From Megasphaera sp. AM44-1BH (GTDB lineage: Bacteria; Bacillota; Negativicutes; Veillonellales; Megasphaeraceae), in the NCBI RefSeq assembly GCF_003467125.1, contig NZ_QSFA01000014.1, forward strand, positions 1 through 64,000: a DNA stretch of 64,000 nucleotides. Reading direction: 5' to 3'. Shown here in pieces: positions 7,784-16,081 of this stretch (the stretch's first letter is position 1; every line of letters begins with the position of its first letter). Under the pieces are notes generated by a model. The model was not told where the DNA came from, searched no databases, and saw only the letters and a list, made by a program, of their open reading frames with translations. A program made the position numbers and the translations under genes.

Positions 7784-9010
7784 TTATTCCAAACGATTCC
7801 GCAGCCAGTCCGCTATATCCGGCCCGGCAATCACAGGCATTTCATCGTGATAATGACGCCCCGAATAGGCTTCGTGGGGCAAAGAAATAAATTTCTCCGG
7901 TTCGTCCGGAAGCAGCCGGGCATAAATGGGGTCTGCCAGGACACGCCGTGCCTTGCGGCATTCTTCGCGGATGACCGGTTCGACACTGGCCGTTTCTACG
8001 TGGCGCAGGAGCAGCTGCGGAGCATCGGCCAGCGGACATAACAGCCGAACGGAAGACATCCCCAGTTCATGACGCAGCAGACTTCCCATGGAAAGGAGAT
8101 AGACCGGTTCGCCAATGACCAGAACATCACAAGGGCGGTCGTCATAAACCGGTTCTGTTTTCCAGGCATTGAGGTCTGCCAGGGCATACTGTGGCTTTTC
8201 CCGCATTTCCGTTCCCGTAAGGCCTGTCAGATAAGACGTATCCCCGTCGCGCAGTGCCTGCAGCCAGTCCGCCGTTCCCTGTTTCCCCATGGGGATGCCG
8301 GCTACATAGGGAATTCCGTACTGTTCCTGCATATATTGGGCCAGATAGAATCCCGTTGAAGATACGACAGCATTGACATCGGCATCAGCCGCTTCAGCCA
8401 GATGGTCCAGTGTATCCCCCATAGACCAGGAACTCTGGAGGATAAAACCCGCATCGGTAATAAGGCGTTTCAGCGTCGTCGCATTGCCGACGACGGAAAA
8501 GTCCAGCGGTGTCAGTCCCAGAATATTGACTCTCCTGGCCGGGCGCTGCGGCTGTTTGACCGGACGTTTCAAAATATGCTGTGCCAGGCGTACGTAAGCG
8601 TTCCCCGCTCCCGGCAGATAACTATGGATACCATCCGTCCGGAATCCCATAGTGAAGATGCCTGTCCGTTCTTGTACCATTTTTTCAATGGCGCGGAAAT
8701 CCGTCCCGATCGCGTTGGGCATGGGACTGCCACCAATGGCGATAAAAGCCGGCCTGACTGCCTCTGTCACCTCGGCGATATCATCGACCAGCCGCTGATC
8801 ATTTCCCTGAATGGTATCGATTTCGTTGAGACCCGATATATATACCATAGATGGTGTGTCATACCAGCGTGGCTCATCATGGGTATCATAGGTCGAATTG
8901 CAGCCCGATGCATCGTGCATGACGACCAGCCCGCCCAGTTCAAACAGGGCTGACGCTATGCCAAACATATCTACGGCATAGGTAGATAAGACTCGTTGTG
9001 CTTGTTTCAT
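7784..9010 (-). CDS. nitrogenase component 1-like protein, NifK-like, pair A
   Basis: 408 aa if started at the ATG (9010) that overlaps the previous stop as ATGA; a GTG three codons earlier is possible. It resembles the smaller subunit type of the operon: HDASGCNSTYDTHDEPRW with a single Cys near residue 37, then AIGGSPMPNAIGTDFRAI, which corresponds to the P-cluster region and the SG/TDF loop of NifK/NifE-like proteins. It is clearly paralogous to the gene at 15050-16081 (shared pattern G-C-(7-8)-DEPRW and IGTDF). Only one obvious P-cluster-type Cys is present, so any cluster must differ from the eight-iron P-cluster. Substrate unknown. Confidence 0.85.
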   Translation of the reverse strand: MKQAQRVLSTYAVDMFGIASALFELGGLVVMHDASGCNSTYDTHDEPRWYDTPSMVYISGLNEIDTIQGNDQRLVDDIAEVTEAVRPAFIAIGGSPMPNAIGTDFRAIEKMVQERTGIFTMGFRTDGIHSYLPGAGNAYVRLAQHILKRPVKQPQRPARRVNILGLTPLDFSVVGNATTLKRLITDAGFILQSSWSMGDTLDHLAEAADADVNAVVSSTGFYLAQYMQEQYGIPYVAGIPMGKQGTADWLQALRDGDTSYLTGLTGTEMREKPQYALADLNAWKTEPVYDDRPCDVLVIGEPVYLLSMGSLLRHELGMSSVRLLCPLADAPQLLLRHVETASVEPVIREECRKARRVLADPIYARLLPDEPEKFISLPHEAYSGRHYHDEMPVIAGPDIADWLRNRLE

Positions 9011-10362
9011 CCATGACACCCCCAGGCTTTGACTTGAATGATTTCTCTCATACGGGGATTTTCTTTTCTGGCCGAACCGCCAATCCAGTCCAGCAACTTC
9101 ATCAGGCCCACATACCCGTAAAGGCCGCTGTTTTCGATGACATTGACAAAGAAATTCGTATCGGTAAAATAGGCTGCCATCTGTCCGATAGCCAGGACTT
9201 TTCCATATTTACGGCTGTCATCCCGTGGCAGCAGGCGCCGTTTAAAATGCATCGTCGAGCGCAGGGACAGGGACGGATAGTGTTCTTTCAGGAAAAAGAA
9301 ACTATCCTTTTCGTCTGGCGAAACGGCATCGAGATATACGGCATATACGTTGAACCCATGAGTCAGGAGGAAACGGGCCAGTCCCAGCGGCCGCGGCGTC
9401 GCGGTAAAATCGATGGCAACCGGCGTCTGACCGAGTATATCATGCAATTTCGTCGCTTTCTCTTCAATCTGCTGTTCAAAGGCATCGCAATCGGGCATGG
9501 CAAGGTGCAATGTTTCCGCCGCCTTCTGCAGGTTCTGCCGCAGCATCCCGTAATCGTACGCATAGGGCAGATAGAGCGCTTTCTGTCCCAGGCGCCGCTT
9601 CATATCCTGCGCTGCCGGTGCCGCATTTTCCAGAAAATAAATATTGGCTTCCGATTCCCCCATCTGTTTATATTCATCGTAAGTCCGGCAATCGGCAAAA
9701 TCATGAATGGCATATCCGCCGGCACGGAGCATGGCCGTCAGTTCATTATCCGGATCGACAGGATAATAGTTGACGATATAATTCACAGCCCGGCAGCGTG
9801 GCTGTTTCGTCACAGCCCGCATAAGCTGACGCCGTCCCAGAATATCCGGCGTATACCGCCGCTGCAATGTCGGTGTCATGTAGCCATCGATGAAATCGAT
9901 ATCAGGGAACCGCTGCCGCAGCGTGTCATAGACGACGCGGACGTCGATATGGAGGAAATGCTGCATACAGCTCGTGAAGCCTTCGACGCAGCGCGGCCGT
10001 TCGGGCAGTTCCTCGATGATACGGATTATGCCGTCGATCATCATCTCTTCCAGATTGCCTTTGATCAGATTTTCATTCGTCAGCGTCACCATGGAGAACC
10101 GTCCGGCACCATCGGGGATTTCATCGGCCGATAAGACGACGCCATGAAGACAGCAGGCACAGCAGACATAGATCTCATGGCACTGGGGAATGAGCATCGG
10201 GGAATGGGCAATAGTCCAGTGACCCCGGGCCGGAGAAGCATACTGCAGACCGATATGAAAGGGCTGGGGAAACTCCGCCTTTCCTATGGGGATCTCAGCG
10301 CCTTCCGGCGTCACCGTATAGTGTGGCACCTGAGGCGGGTGAATTTCATTTTCATAAATCAT
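9007..10362 (-). CDS. nitrogenase component 1-like protein, NifD-like, pair A
   Basis: 451 aa, the larger subunit type. Near residue 65 it has the Cys-rich CHEIYVCCACCLHG (C67, C68, C70, C71), and near 132 EGFTSCMQHF, the positions expected for the first and third P-cluster motifs of NifD. A FADCRTYDEY motif is shared with the paralogue at 16078-17397. In my hand alignment the FeMo-cofactor Cys of NifD falls on a Leu. Start ATG at 10362, 15 bases after hypE, with GAGGAGGGAAACC upstream. Together with the NifK-like and NifH-like genes that follow it could form a complete two-component reductase. Confidence 0.85.
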   Translation of the reverse strand: MIYENEIHPPQVPHYTVTPEGAEIPIGKAEFPQPFHIGLQYASPARGHWTIAHSPMLIPQCHEIYVCCACCLHGVVLSADEIPDGAGRFSMVTLTNENLIKGNLEEMMIDGIIRIIEELPERPRCVEGFTSCMQHFLHIDVRVVYDTLRQRFPDIDFIDGYMTPTLQRRYTPDILGRRQLMRAVTKQPRCRAVNYIVNYYPVDPDNELTAMLRAGGYAIHDFADCRTYDEYKQMGESEANIYFLENAAPAAQDMKRRLGQKALYLPYAYDYGMLRQNLQKAAETLHLAMPDCDAFEQQIEEKATKLHDILGQTPVAIDFTATPRPLGLARFLLTHGFNVYAVYLDAVSPDEKDSFFFLKEHYPSLSLRSTMHFKRRLLPRDDSRKYGKVLAIGQMAAYFTDTNFFVNVIENSGLYGYVGLMKLLDWIGGSARKENPRMREIIQVKAWGCHG

Positions 10363-10377
10363 GGTTTCCCTCCTCGG

Positions 10378-11382
10378 TCAGCAGATGCGGGGCAGCAATT
10401 CTCCCCCCGGCGGTGGGAGCATCGTTTCTGCACCGATTTCCGTGCGCAGCACGACCCGGCCCGGCTGCTCTGCCGTCACCTGTCCGATGACAGCGGCATC
10501 CTGGGAATAGGGCTGCTGATGCAGCACATCCAGAATCGCCGGTGCTTCACATTCCGGTGCGACGATGACCAGCCGGCCTTCACAGGCCAGATAGAGCGGT
10601 TCCAGTCCCAGCATGCCGCAGACGCCGCGTACAGAAGGATGCACCGGCACAGATGTACTTTCCAGATGAATGCCTACCTGGCTCTGGCTGGCAATTTCAT
10701 ACAGGACAGTTCCCACGCCTCCCCGGGTGGCGTCGCGGATGACATGAATGTCTTTCGTCCGTTCCAGCATGGCTTCCACCGTTCCCCATAAGGGAGCACA
10801 ATCGCTGGTCACATCGGCGTCGATGCCGAACTGGTTCCGCGCCAGCAGAATCGTACAGCCATGGCGTCCCACATCGCCGCTGACAATGACGACATCGCCA
10901 GGCCGTGCCAGCGTGCCTGACGTATGGACACCGGCCAGACGCTGCCCGATTCCCGTAGTCGTAATGAACAGGTGGTCTACCTGCCCCCTGCCCGCTACTT
11001 TTGTATCACCGGCTACGATGCGTACACCGGCCTCTGCAGCCGTCCGCGCCATAGAAGCAGCGTACTCTTCTACCTTTGCCAGGGGAAAGCCTTCTTCGAT
11101 GACAAAGGCACAGGACAGGTACAATGGCCGTGCTCCCATACAGGACAAGTCATTGACGGTACCACAAATACTGAGTTTGCCTATATTGCCACCGGGAAAA
11201 TCCGGTGGGGACACAATGAATCCATCCGTCGTAAACGCAAGATCCGCGCCGCCTATGGAAAGGACGGCGGCATCATCGCCGGTAAACTGAGGATTGGAAA
11301 AATGGGCTTTAAATACGCGGTCGATCAGCTCGGCCGTCTGTCTGCCGCCGGCCCCGTGAGCCAGCGTAATCACATCATTCAT
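10378..11382 (-). CDS. hypE: carbamoyl-dehydratase HypE
   Basis: 334 aa, PurM-like ATP-binding fold. It dehydrates the S-carbamoyl group on its own C-terminal Cys to thiocyanate, the cyanide donor for iron. The protein ends PRIC, the canonical cysteine tail. GGRQTAELIDRVF and FTTDGFIVSPPDFPGG are family motifs. Its ATG overlaps the hypD stop as ATGA. Unusually, it is followed not by hydrogenase genes but by nitrogenase-like ones. Confidence 0.96.
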   Translation of the reverse strand: MNDVITLAHGAGGRQTAELIDRVFKAHFSNPQFTGDDAAVLSIGGADLAFTTDGFIVSPPDFPGGNIGKLSICGTVNDLSCMGARPLYLSCAFVIEEGFPLAKVEEYAASMARTAAEAGVRIVAGDTKVAGRGQVDHLFITTTGIGQRLAGVHTSGTLARPGDVVIVSGDVGRHGCTILLARNQFGIDADVTSDCAPLWGTVEAMLERTKDIHVIRDATRGGVGTVLYEIASQSQVGIHLESTSVPVHPSVRGVCGMLGLEPLYLACEGRLVIVAPECEAPAILDVLHQQPYSQDAAVIGQVTAEQPGRVVLRTEIGAETMLPPPGGELLPRIC

Positions 11383-12434
11383 CGTATATTTCCTCCGTAC
11401 GTATAGTATGCAGAGCAGGCACCTTCATGAGATACCATACAGGCGCCGACAGGCTGTTCCGGCGTACATACCGTACCAAACAACGGGCACTGGGGCGGCT
11501 TACATTTTCCCTGCAGGATATCGCCGCAGCGGCAGGCTGGATTGGCCCTGCCTTCTATAAGCGGTATGCCATACTTTTTACGGGCATCCCATGCGGCATA
11601 GGCCGGCCGCAGCTGCAGCCCCGATTGGGGAATACAGCCCAGACCACGCCATTCGGCATCACAGGGTTCCATGACGTCTGCCATGAGTTCTTTTGCTGTC
11701 CGGCTTCCTTCTCTTGTTACGACGCGGGGATAGCAGTTTTTAAAGAACGGTTCCCCCTTCTGTATTTTCTTCAGGATGACGGCAAAGGCTGTCATCAGTT
11801 CCTTTGCCGTAAAGCCGGCGACGACGCCGGAAACGCCCTGCTGCACCATGGCTTCACAATCACCGGTTCCCATGACAGCACAGACATGGCCGGGATATAG
11901 AAAGGCATCGGCACTGTCTTTCATCGCTTCATAGGCACGGGGCATGGTCTTATTGGCCGTAAGCAGGGAAAAATTCGTCACACTATCCCGTCTGGCGTTC
12001 CGGACGGCCAGGCAGGATGGTGGTGTCGTCGTTTCAAATCCTACGGATAAAAACACGATTTCTTCATCCCGGTGCTGACGGGCATAATCATAGGCATCCA
12101 GCGGAGAATAGACGATTTCCACATGAGCTCCCCGGCTCCGCGCTCCCGCCAGACTCAGGGTACTTCCCGGCACACGGACCAGATCGCCGAAGGTGCAAAT
12201 AGTGACTCCCTTTTCCAGAGCCAGCCAGACCGCCTCATCTATATAGCCCACAGGCGTCACACAGACCGGGCAGCCCGGCCCGGAAATGACGTCTACCTGG
12301 CTGGGCAGAATCTGTCTGATTCCCAGGCGGAATATTTCATGAGTATGTGTCCCGCAGACTTCCATGATCCGTACAGGCGGTCCATCATAGGAACGTATTA
12401 TTTGCAGAGCTGTCTGTGTATATTCTGTTCTCAT
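11379..12434 (-). CDS. hypD: hydrogenase iron-ligand assembly protein HypD
   Basis: 351 aa with the [4Fe-4S] scaffold motifs of HypD: MEVCGTHTHEIFRLG near residue 25, SGPGCPVCVTP near 55-75, and a C-terminal Cys set (NPACRCGDILQGKCKPPQCP and later). With HypC it holds the iron on which two CN and one CO are assembled. The TGATG overlap with hypC and the ATGA overlap with hypE indicate tight coupling. Confidence 0.96.
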   Translation of the reverse strand: MRTEYTQTALQIIRSYDGPPVRIMEVCGTHTHEIFRLGIRQILPSQVDVISGPGCPVCVTPVGYIDEAVWLALEKGVTICTFGDLVRVPGSTLSLAGARSRGAHVEIVYSPLDAYDYARQHRDEEIVFLSVGFETTTPPSCLAVRNARRDSVTNFSLLTANKTMPRAYEAMKDSADAFLYPGHVCAVMGTGDCEAMVQQGVSGVVAGFTAKELMTAFAVILKKIQKGEPFFKNCYPRVVTREGSRTAKELMADVMEPCDAEWRGLGCIPQSGLQLRPAYAAWDARKKYGIPLIEGRANPACRCGDILQGKCKPPQCPLFGTVCTPEQPVGACMVSHEGACSAYYTYGGNIR

Positions 12435-12643
12435 CAGTCCAGATCCTCCAGAATATCGTCCATTTCTTCTTCATCATCGCCGTTAATCCGGGCAATAGCC
12501 ATTCCGGCATGGACCATCACATAATCGCCGGGATCCAGTTCATCCAGCAGCTCTGCCGATACTTCCCTCTTAGCTCCGGATGCATCGACCAGGGCCATCC
12601 CCTGATGCACTTTTACAACCCGTGCAGGTAATCCGACACACAT
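12434..12643 (-). CDS. hypC: hydrogenase assembly chaperone HypC
   Basis: 69 aa of the HypC/HybG family. It starts MCVGLPARVVKV, in which the Cys after the initiator Met is the iron ligand. The C-terminal tail is acidic (GDDEEEMDDILEDLD). RBS AAGGAGG lies 7-9 bases before the ATG. It is preceded by a 118-bp gap to hypF that contains a palindrome. Confidence 0.95.
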   Translation of the reverse strand: MCVGLPARVVKVHQGMALVDASGAKREVSAELLDELDPGDYVMVHAGMAIARINGDDEEEMDDILEDLD

Positions 12644-12691
12644 GTAGTATTCCTCCTTATATATAGTAAACGCATGCGTAATGTATTAATA

Positions 12692-12718
12692 ATCTATGTG
12701 TATTGTATAAACATAGAT
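12692..12718. promoter_or_regulatory. palindromic operator-like site between hypF and hypC
   Basis: Perfect 8-bp arms ATCTATGT (12692-12699) and ACATAGAT (12711-12718) with an 11-bp AT-rich spacer, in the only sizeable gap of the nif-like/hyp operon. It could be an operator of an internal promoter for hypC onward, or a processing hairpin. Confidence 0.45.
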
Positions 12719-12761
12719 ACTAAATCCGTAATTGAACCGGCGTCTGGCTGTTCCCGCCTGA

Positions 12762-15050
12762 TCACCGGTTCTGGTTCGCCATGGCATACACCGCCTGTCC
12801 CAGGGCGATACCGCCATCATTGGGCGGCACGAGGTGATGGCGGAGAACCATCAGTCCGGCCTGCTTCAAAGACTGTTCACACAAAGACAGGAGCAGCGTA
12901 TTCTGGAACACGCCACCGCTCAGAGCGACGGTCTTCACACCTGTTTCCTGCGAGAGCTGCAGGCAGGCTCCGGAAATCTGTCTGGCCAGCTGCTCATGAA
13001 AGGCATAGGCCAGGAAATCCTGATTTCTGCCGGCCAGCTTTTCTTCTGCCATATACCGCACCAGTTTCCCTGTTGGCAGTATCCACCGGCCGTTTTCCTT
13101 CTGCGGCGGTACCGGGTCTTTCCCAACGGGCTCATGGCGTTTCATCCATCGCCGGGCTGCAAATTGCAGCTGCATGGCCGCCTCTCCTTCAAAGGACGAC
13201 TGCCGTGCCAGCCCCAGAATAGCACTGACACCGTCAAACAGCCGGCCGGCGCTGGTAGATACGACACTGTTCAGTCCCTGCTGGGCCATAAAGAACTGCA
13301 TCTGCCGTTCTTCCCTGCTGCAGAGATGCAGGGCATCAATCACAGCAGCCGCCTCATCTGTCTGCCGATACAGACTGGCAATGAGGCTGACGGCAATGCG
13401 CCATCCTTCCCGGGCTGCCGCATCACCGCCCCGCTGCCAGAATGGCGCAATGGACGCGCTGCGGCAAAATTCATGGCCGTCACAGAGAAGTATCTCCCCT
13501 CCCCATACGGTGCCATCGGTTCCGTATCCGGTTCCGTCAAAGGCTACACCGAGAACAGGCGACTCCCAGTCATTTTCAGCCATACAGGACAGGATATGGG
13601 CAAAATGATGCTGGACGGGAATGACGGGCAGCCCCATTTCCTGAGCTACTGCTGTCGTATTATACCGGGGATGAAGATCACAGGCCACACAGGACGGCTC
13701 TATCCCGAGGAGCGTTTTCATCCGGGAAATTCCATCGCGCAGGGCCTGTACGGTCCGGACATCGGCCATATCCCCGACATAAGGGGACAAATAATAGAGC
13801 CGGTCCCTGGCAAGACAGAAACAGTTTTTCAGTTCTCCTCCCAGTGCCAGGACAGTCCCCTTTTCCCTTCCATAGAAAAAAGGCAGCGGGGCATAGCCGC
13901 GGGAACGGCGTATCATATAGGGACTGCCACCGTACCAGTCCACAACAGAATCATCAGCCCGCAGACGGATCCGCCTGTTGTGACTGAGAATGGCATCACA
14001 CATGCACTTCAGTTCCTGCCGTGCCTCTTCCTCGTCGTGGCATATGGGAGCTCCCGATGTATTGGCACTGGTCATGACCAGCGCTTCCGGCATCTCCAGT
14101 CCGTCGTCGTAGGTAAAGAGGAGCAGATGAAGCGGCGTATACGGGAGCATAATGCCCAAAAAGGGATTTTGCGGGGCCAGTGAAGGCGCCAGCGTACTAC
14201 CAGGCCGTTTTTCCAGCAGGACGATGGGCTTTTCGTGTCCGTCCAGCACCGGTTCTGCTCCCTTTGGCACGTGGCAGTGACGCCGCACGGCAGCCATGTC
14301 TTTCATCATGACAGCAAAAGGCTTGGCCGGCCGGTGTTTCAGACGGCGCAGGCGCTGAACCGTATCGTCCTGGAAGGCATCGCAGCAGAGATGATAGCCT
14401 CCGATGCCTTTGACTGCCACGATACGCCCTGATGAAAGAGCCCGCCGGGCCGCCACAATAGCTTCCCGGCCCCGTTTTGTACCATCCAGTATATAGACTT
14501 TGGGGCCGCAATCAGGACAGCATACGGGCTGCGCATCATAGCGCCGTGTTTCCCGATGGGTATATTCATATTCACAGCGGGAGCACATGGGAAATTCTGC
14601 CATACTCGTCCGTTCCCGGTCATAGGGCATGGCATCGAGGATGGTCATGCGGGGACCGCAGGCCGTGCAGTTGATGAACGGATGGAGATAGCGGCGGTTC
14701 TGCGAATCAAACAACTCTTTTTTGCAATCATCACAGATGGCGATATCAGGAGATACAAAGACGTCTCCTTCCTCAGCCGCACTTTCAATAATAGAAAAAT
14801 CAGGAAAAGGAGGCAAATCGGTCTGCTCGGTCATAATCTTGAGAATAGCCGATCGTGCCGGTGCTTTCCTGGGCAGATAATTCACGAACTGCTCCTTCGC
14901 GCTCTTTGATCCCTGTATGATTATTTCCACGTAGGACCCTTTATTGCAGACCGTGCCACGAATATGACAGGAATGGGCCAGACGGCTGACAAATGGCCGG
15001 AATCCGACTCCCTGCACGATGCCGATTACGCAAATTCTCTCTGTTTCCAT
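12762..15050 (-). CDS. hypF: carbamoyltransferase HypF
   Basis: 762 aa, normal HypF length. Domains in order: acylphosphatase (VQGVGFRPFVSRLAH, about 10-90), twin zinc fingers (CDDC, CTAC, CSRC and CCPDC, about 105-190), YrdC-like ATP site (about 200-380) and the Kae1-like carbamoyltransferase domain (HHFAHILSCMAEN, GVAFDGTGYGTDG, LSGGVFQNTLLL). It makes carbamoyl-adenylate from carbamoyl phosphate and transfers the group to HypE. ATG at 15050 overlaps the upstream NifK-like stop as TGATG. Confidence 0.96.
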   Translation of the reverse strand: METERICVIGIVQGVGFRPFVSRLAHSCHIRGTVCNKGSYVEIIIQGSKSAKEQFVNYLPRKAPARSAILKIMTEQTDLPPFPDFSIIESAAEEGDVFVSPDIAICDDCKKELFDSQNRRYLHPFINCTACGPRMTILDAMPYDRERTSMAEFPMCSRCEYEYTHRETRRYDAQPVCCPDCGPKVYILDGTKRGREAIVAARRALSSGRIVAVKGIGGYHLCCDAFQDDTVQRLRRLKHRPAKPFAVMMKDMAAVRRHCHVPKGAEPVLDGHEKPIVLLEKRPGSTLAPSLAPQNPFLGIMLPYTPLHLLLFTYDDGLEMPEALVMTSANTSGAPICHDEEEARQELKCMCDAILSHNRRIRLRADDSVVDWYGGSPYMIRRSRGYAPLPFFYGREKGTVLALGGELKNCFCLARDRLYYLSPYVGDMADVRTVQALRDGISRMKTLLGIEPSCVACDLHPRYNTTAVAQEMGLPVIPVQHHFAHILSCMAENDWESPVLGVAFDGTGYGTDGTVWGGEILLCDGHEFCRSASIAPFWQRGGDAAAREGWRIAVSLIASLYRQTDEAAAVIDALHLCSREERQMQFFMAQQGLNSVVSTSAGRLFDGVSAILGLARQSSFEGEAAMQLQFAARRWMKRHEPVGKDPVPPQKENGRWILPTGKLVRYMAEEKLAGRNQDFLAYAFHEQLARQISGACLQLSQETGVKTVALSGGVFQNTLLLSLCEQSLKQAGLMVLRHHLVPPNDGGIALGQAVYAMANQNR

Positions 15051-16081
15051 CAATACCTCCCCGATACGGCAAAATGAGGCATATCTATGTACAGGCCCGT
15101 AAAATGAGGCAGGGCCCGTTTGAAATAGATGTCACCGAGTATGACATCGAAGGCATCATTGTCCGCCAGCTGACACCAGTCGTCTTCTTCCTTCAGCCTG
15201 ATGTGACCCGGCCGTATGCAGGACGGATCTGCCAGAAACCACCCTGCCGTCTGCACAAAGGACGCACCGGCCCGCAGTACTTCTTCTGCTATGGCATCAG
15301 CCGCAATCTGCTGGTGGATGACCAGTACCCGCTGCCCTTTCACGGCATTCCGGACATCTCCCGGCAGAGGCCGTCCCAGATAGCGTATTTCATAAGGCGT
15401 ACCAAACCGTTCGTACAGATAGTGTGCCCCTTTCAGAGCCGCCGGTGATACGACAAAATTCCGTTCATTCCTGCCAGCCTGTTCATAGTCTTCCCGGCAG
15501 TCAAAAAAGGTTGTCTTCTTCCAGCCTTCCCGTTGCAGCGTCTCAGCAATAACCTGCTGTTCATCCGGGTCAGCCAGTTCCAGCGGCACGGCTCCCAGGA
15601 CACCGGCCCTGCCTTGTTCCACGACGGACTCTTCCTGTGTCAGGGCCGGCAGCAGTGCCTCATAGGCTGCTTTCATCCCGGCATCATAATAGCCAATCCC
15701 CGTCGTCGGAACAGATAGTGCCGGTACGTTCAGTTTACGGGATATCATGCGGCACAGGGCTTTGAAATCCGTACCGATGACAGCCGGCACGGGAGTACCG
15801 ACGAGGGCCACAAAGGCGGCTCCCACCGTTTCTGCCGCTGCACACACTTTGCGTACCAGCAGATCATCCCTGCCGAGGATGGCATCCATATCGCGCAGCC
15901 CGGCACTGAAAACAGCACTTTTCCTGCCACTGAACCAGCGCGGTTCATCAAATCCGCAGATGTTCCCGGCACAACCGCCGGCATCACAGATAACGACAAT
16001 GCCTCCCAGTCCATAGAGCACGGCTGCTGCTCCGGACTGATCCGGGGCAAAGGGTGATATATATTTCCACAATCCTTTCAT
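15050..16081 (-). CDS. nitrogenase component 1-like protein, NifK-like, pair B
   Basis: 343 aa, paralogous to the 408-aa protein at 7784-9010. The N-terminal Cys region is VICDAGGCAGNICGFDEPRW (C32, C37, C42), richer in Cys than pair A; GTPVPAVIGTDFKAL follows. The C-terminal part is shorter than in pair A. Its ATG overlaps the stop of the NifD-like gene as ATGA, and its stop overlaps hypF. By analogy with NifEN, pair B may be an assembly scaffold and pair A the reductase, but this is inference. Confidence 0.82.
   Translation of the reverse strand: MKGLWKYISPFAPDQSGAAAVLYGLGGIVVICDAGGCAGNICGFDEPRWFSGRKSAVFSAGLRDMDAILGRDDLLVRKVCAAAETVGAAFVALVGTPVPAVIGTDFKALCRMISRKLNVPALSVPTTGIGYYDAGMKAAYEALLPALTQEESVVEQGRAGVLGAVPLELADPDEQQVIAETLQREGWKKTTFFDCREDYEQAGRNERNFVVSPAALKGAHYLYERFGTPYEIRYLGRPLPGDVRNAVKGQRVLVIHQQIAADAIAEEVLRAGASFVQTAGWFLADPSCIRPGHIRLKEEDDWCQLADNDAFDVILGDIYFKRALPHFTGLYIDMPHFAVSGRY

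Noticed and set aside
9007..10362. 2-hydroxyacyl-CoA dehydratase subunit
   Set aside because: The Cys-rich N-terminus gave this impression at first, but adjacency to NifK-like and NifH-like genes and similarity to 16078-17397 fit the nitrogenase superfamily better.
12834..14183. 449-codon plus-strand frame opposite hypF
   Set aside because: Antisense shadow of a complete hypF; no recognisable domains.
10378..15050. Ordinary [NiFe]-hydrogenase operon
   Set aside because: No large or small hydrogenase subunit, hypA, hypB or maturation protease is present.
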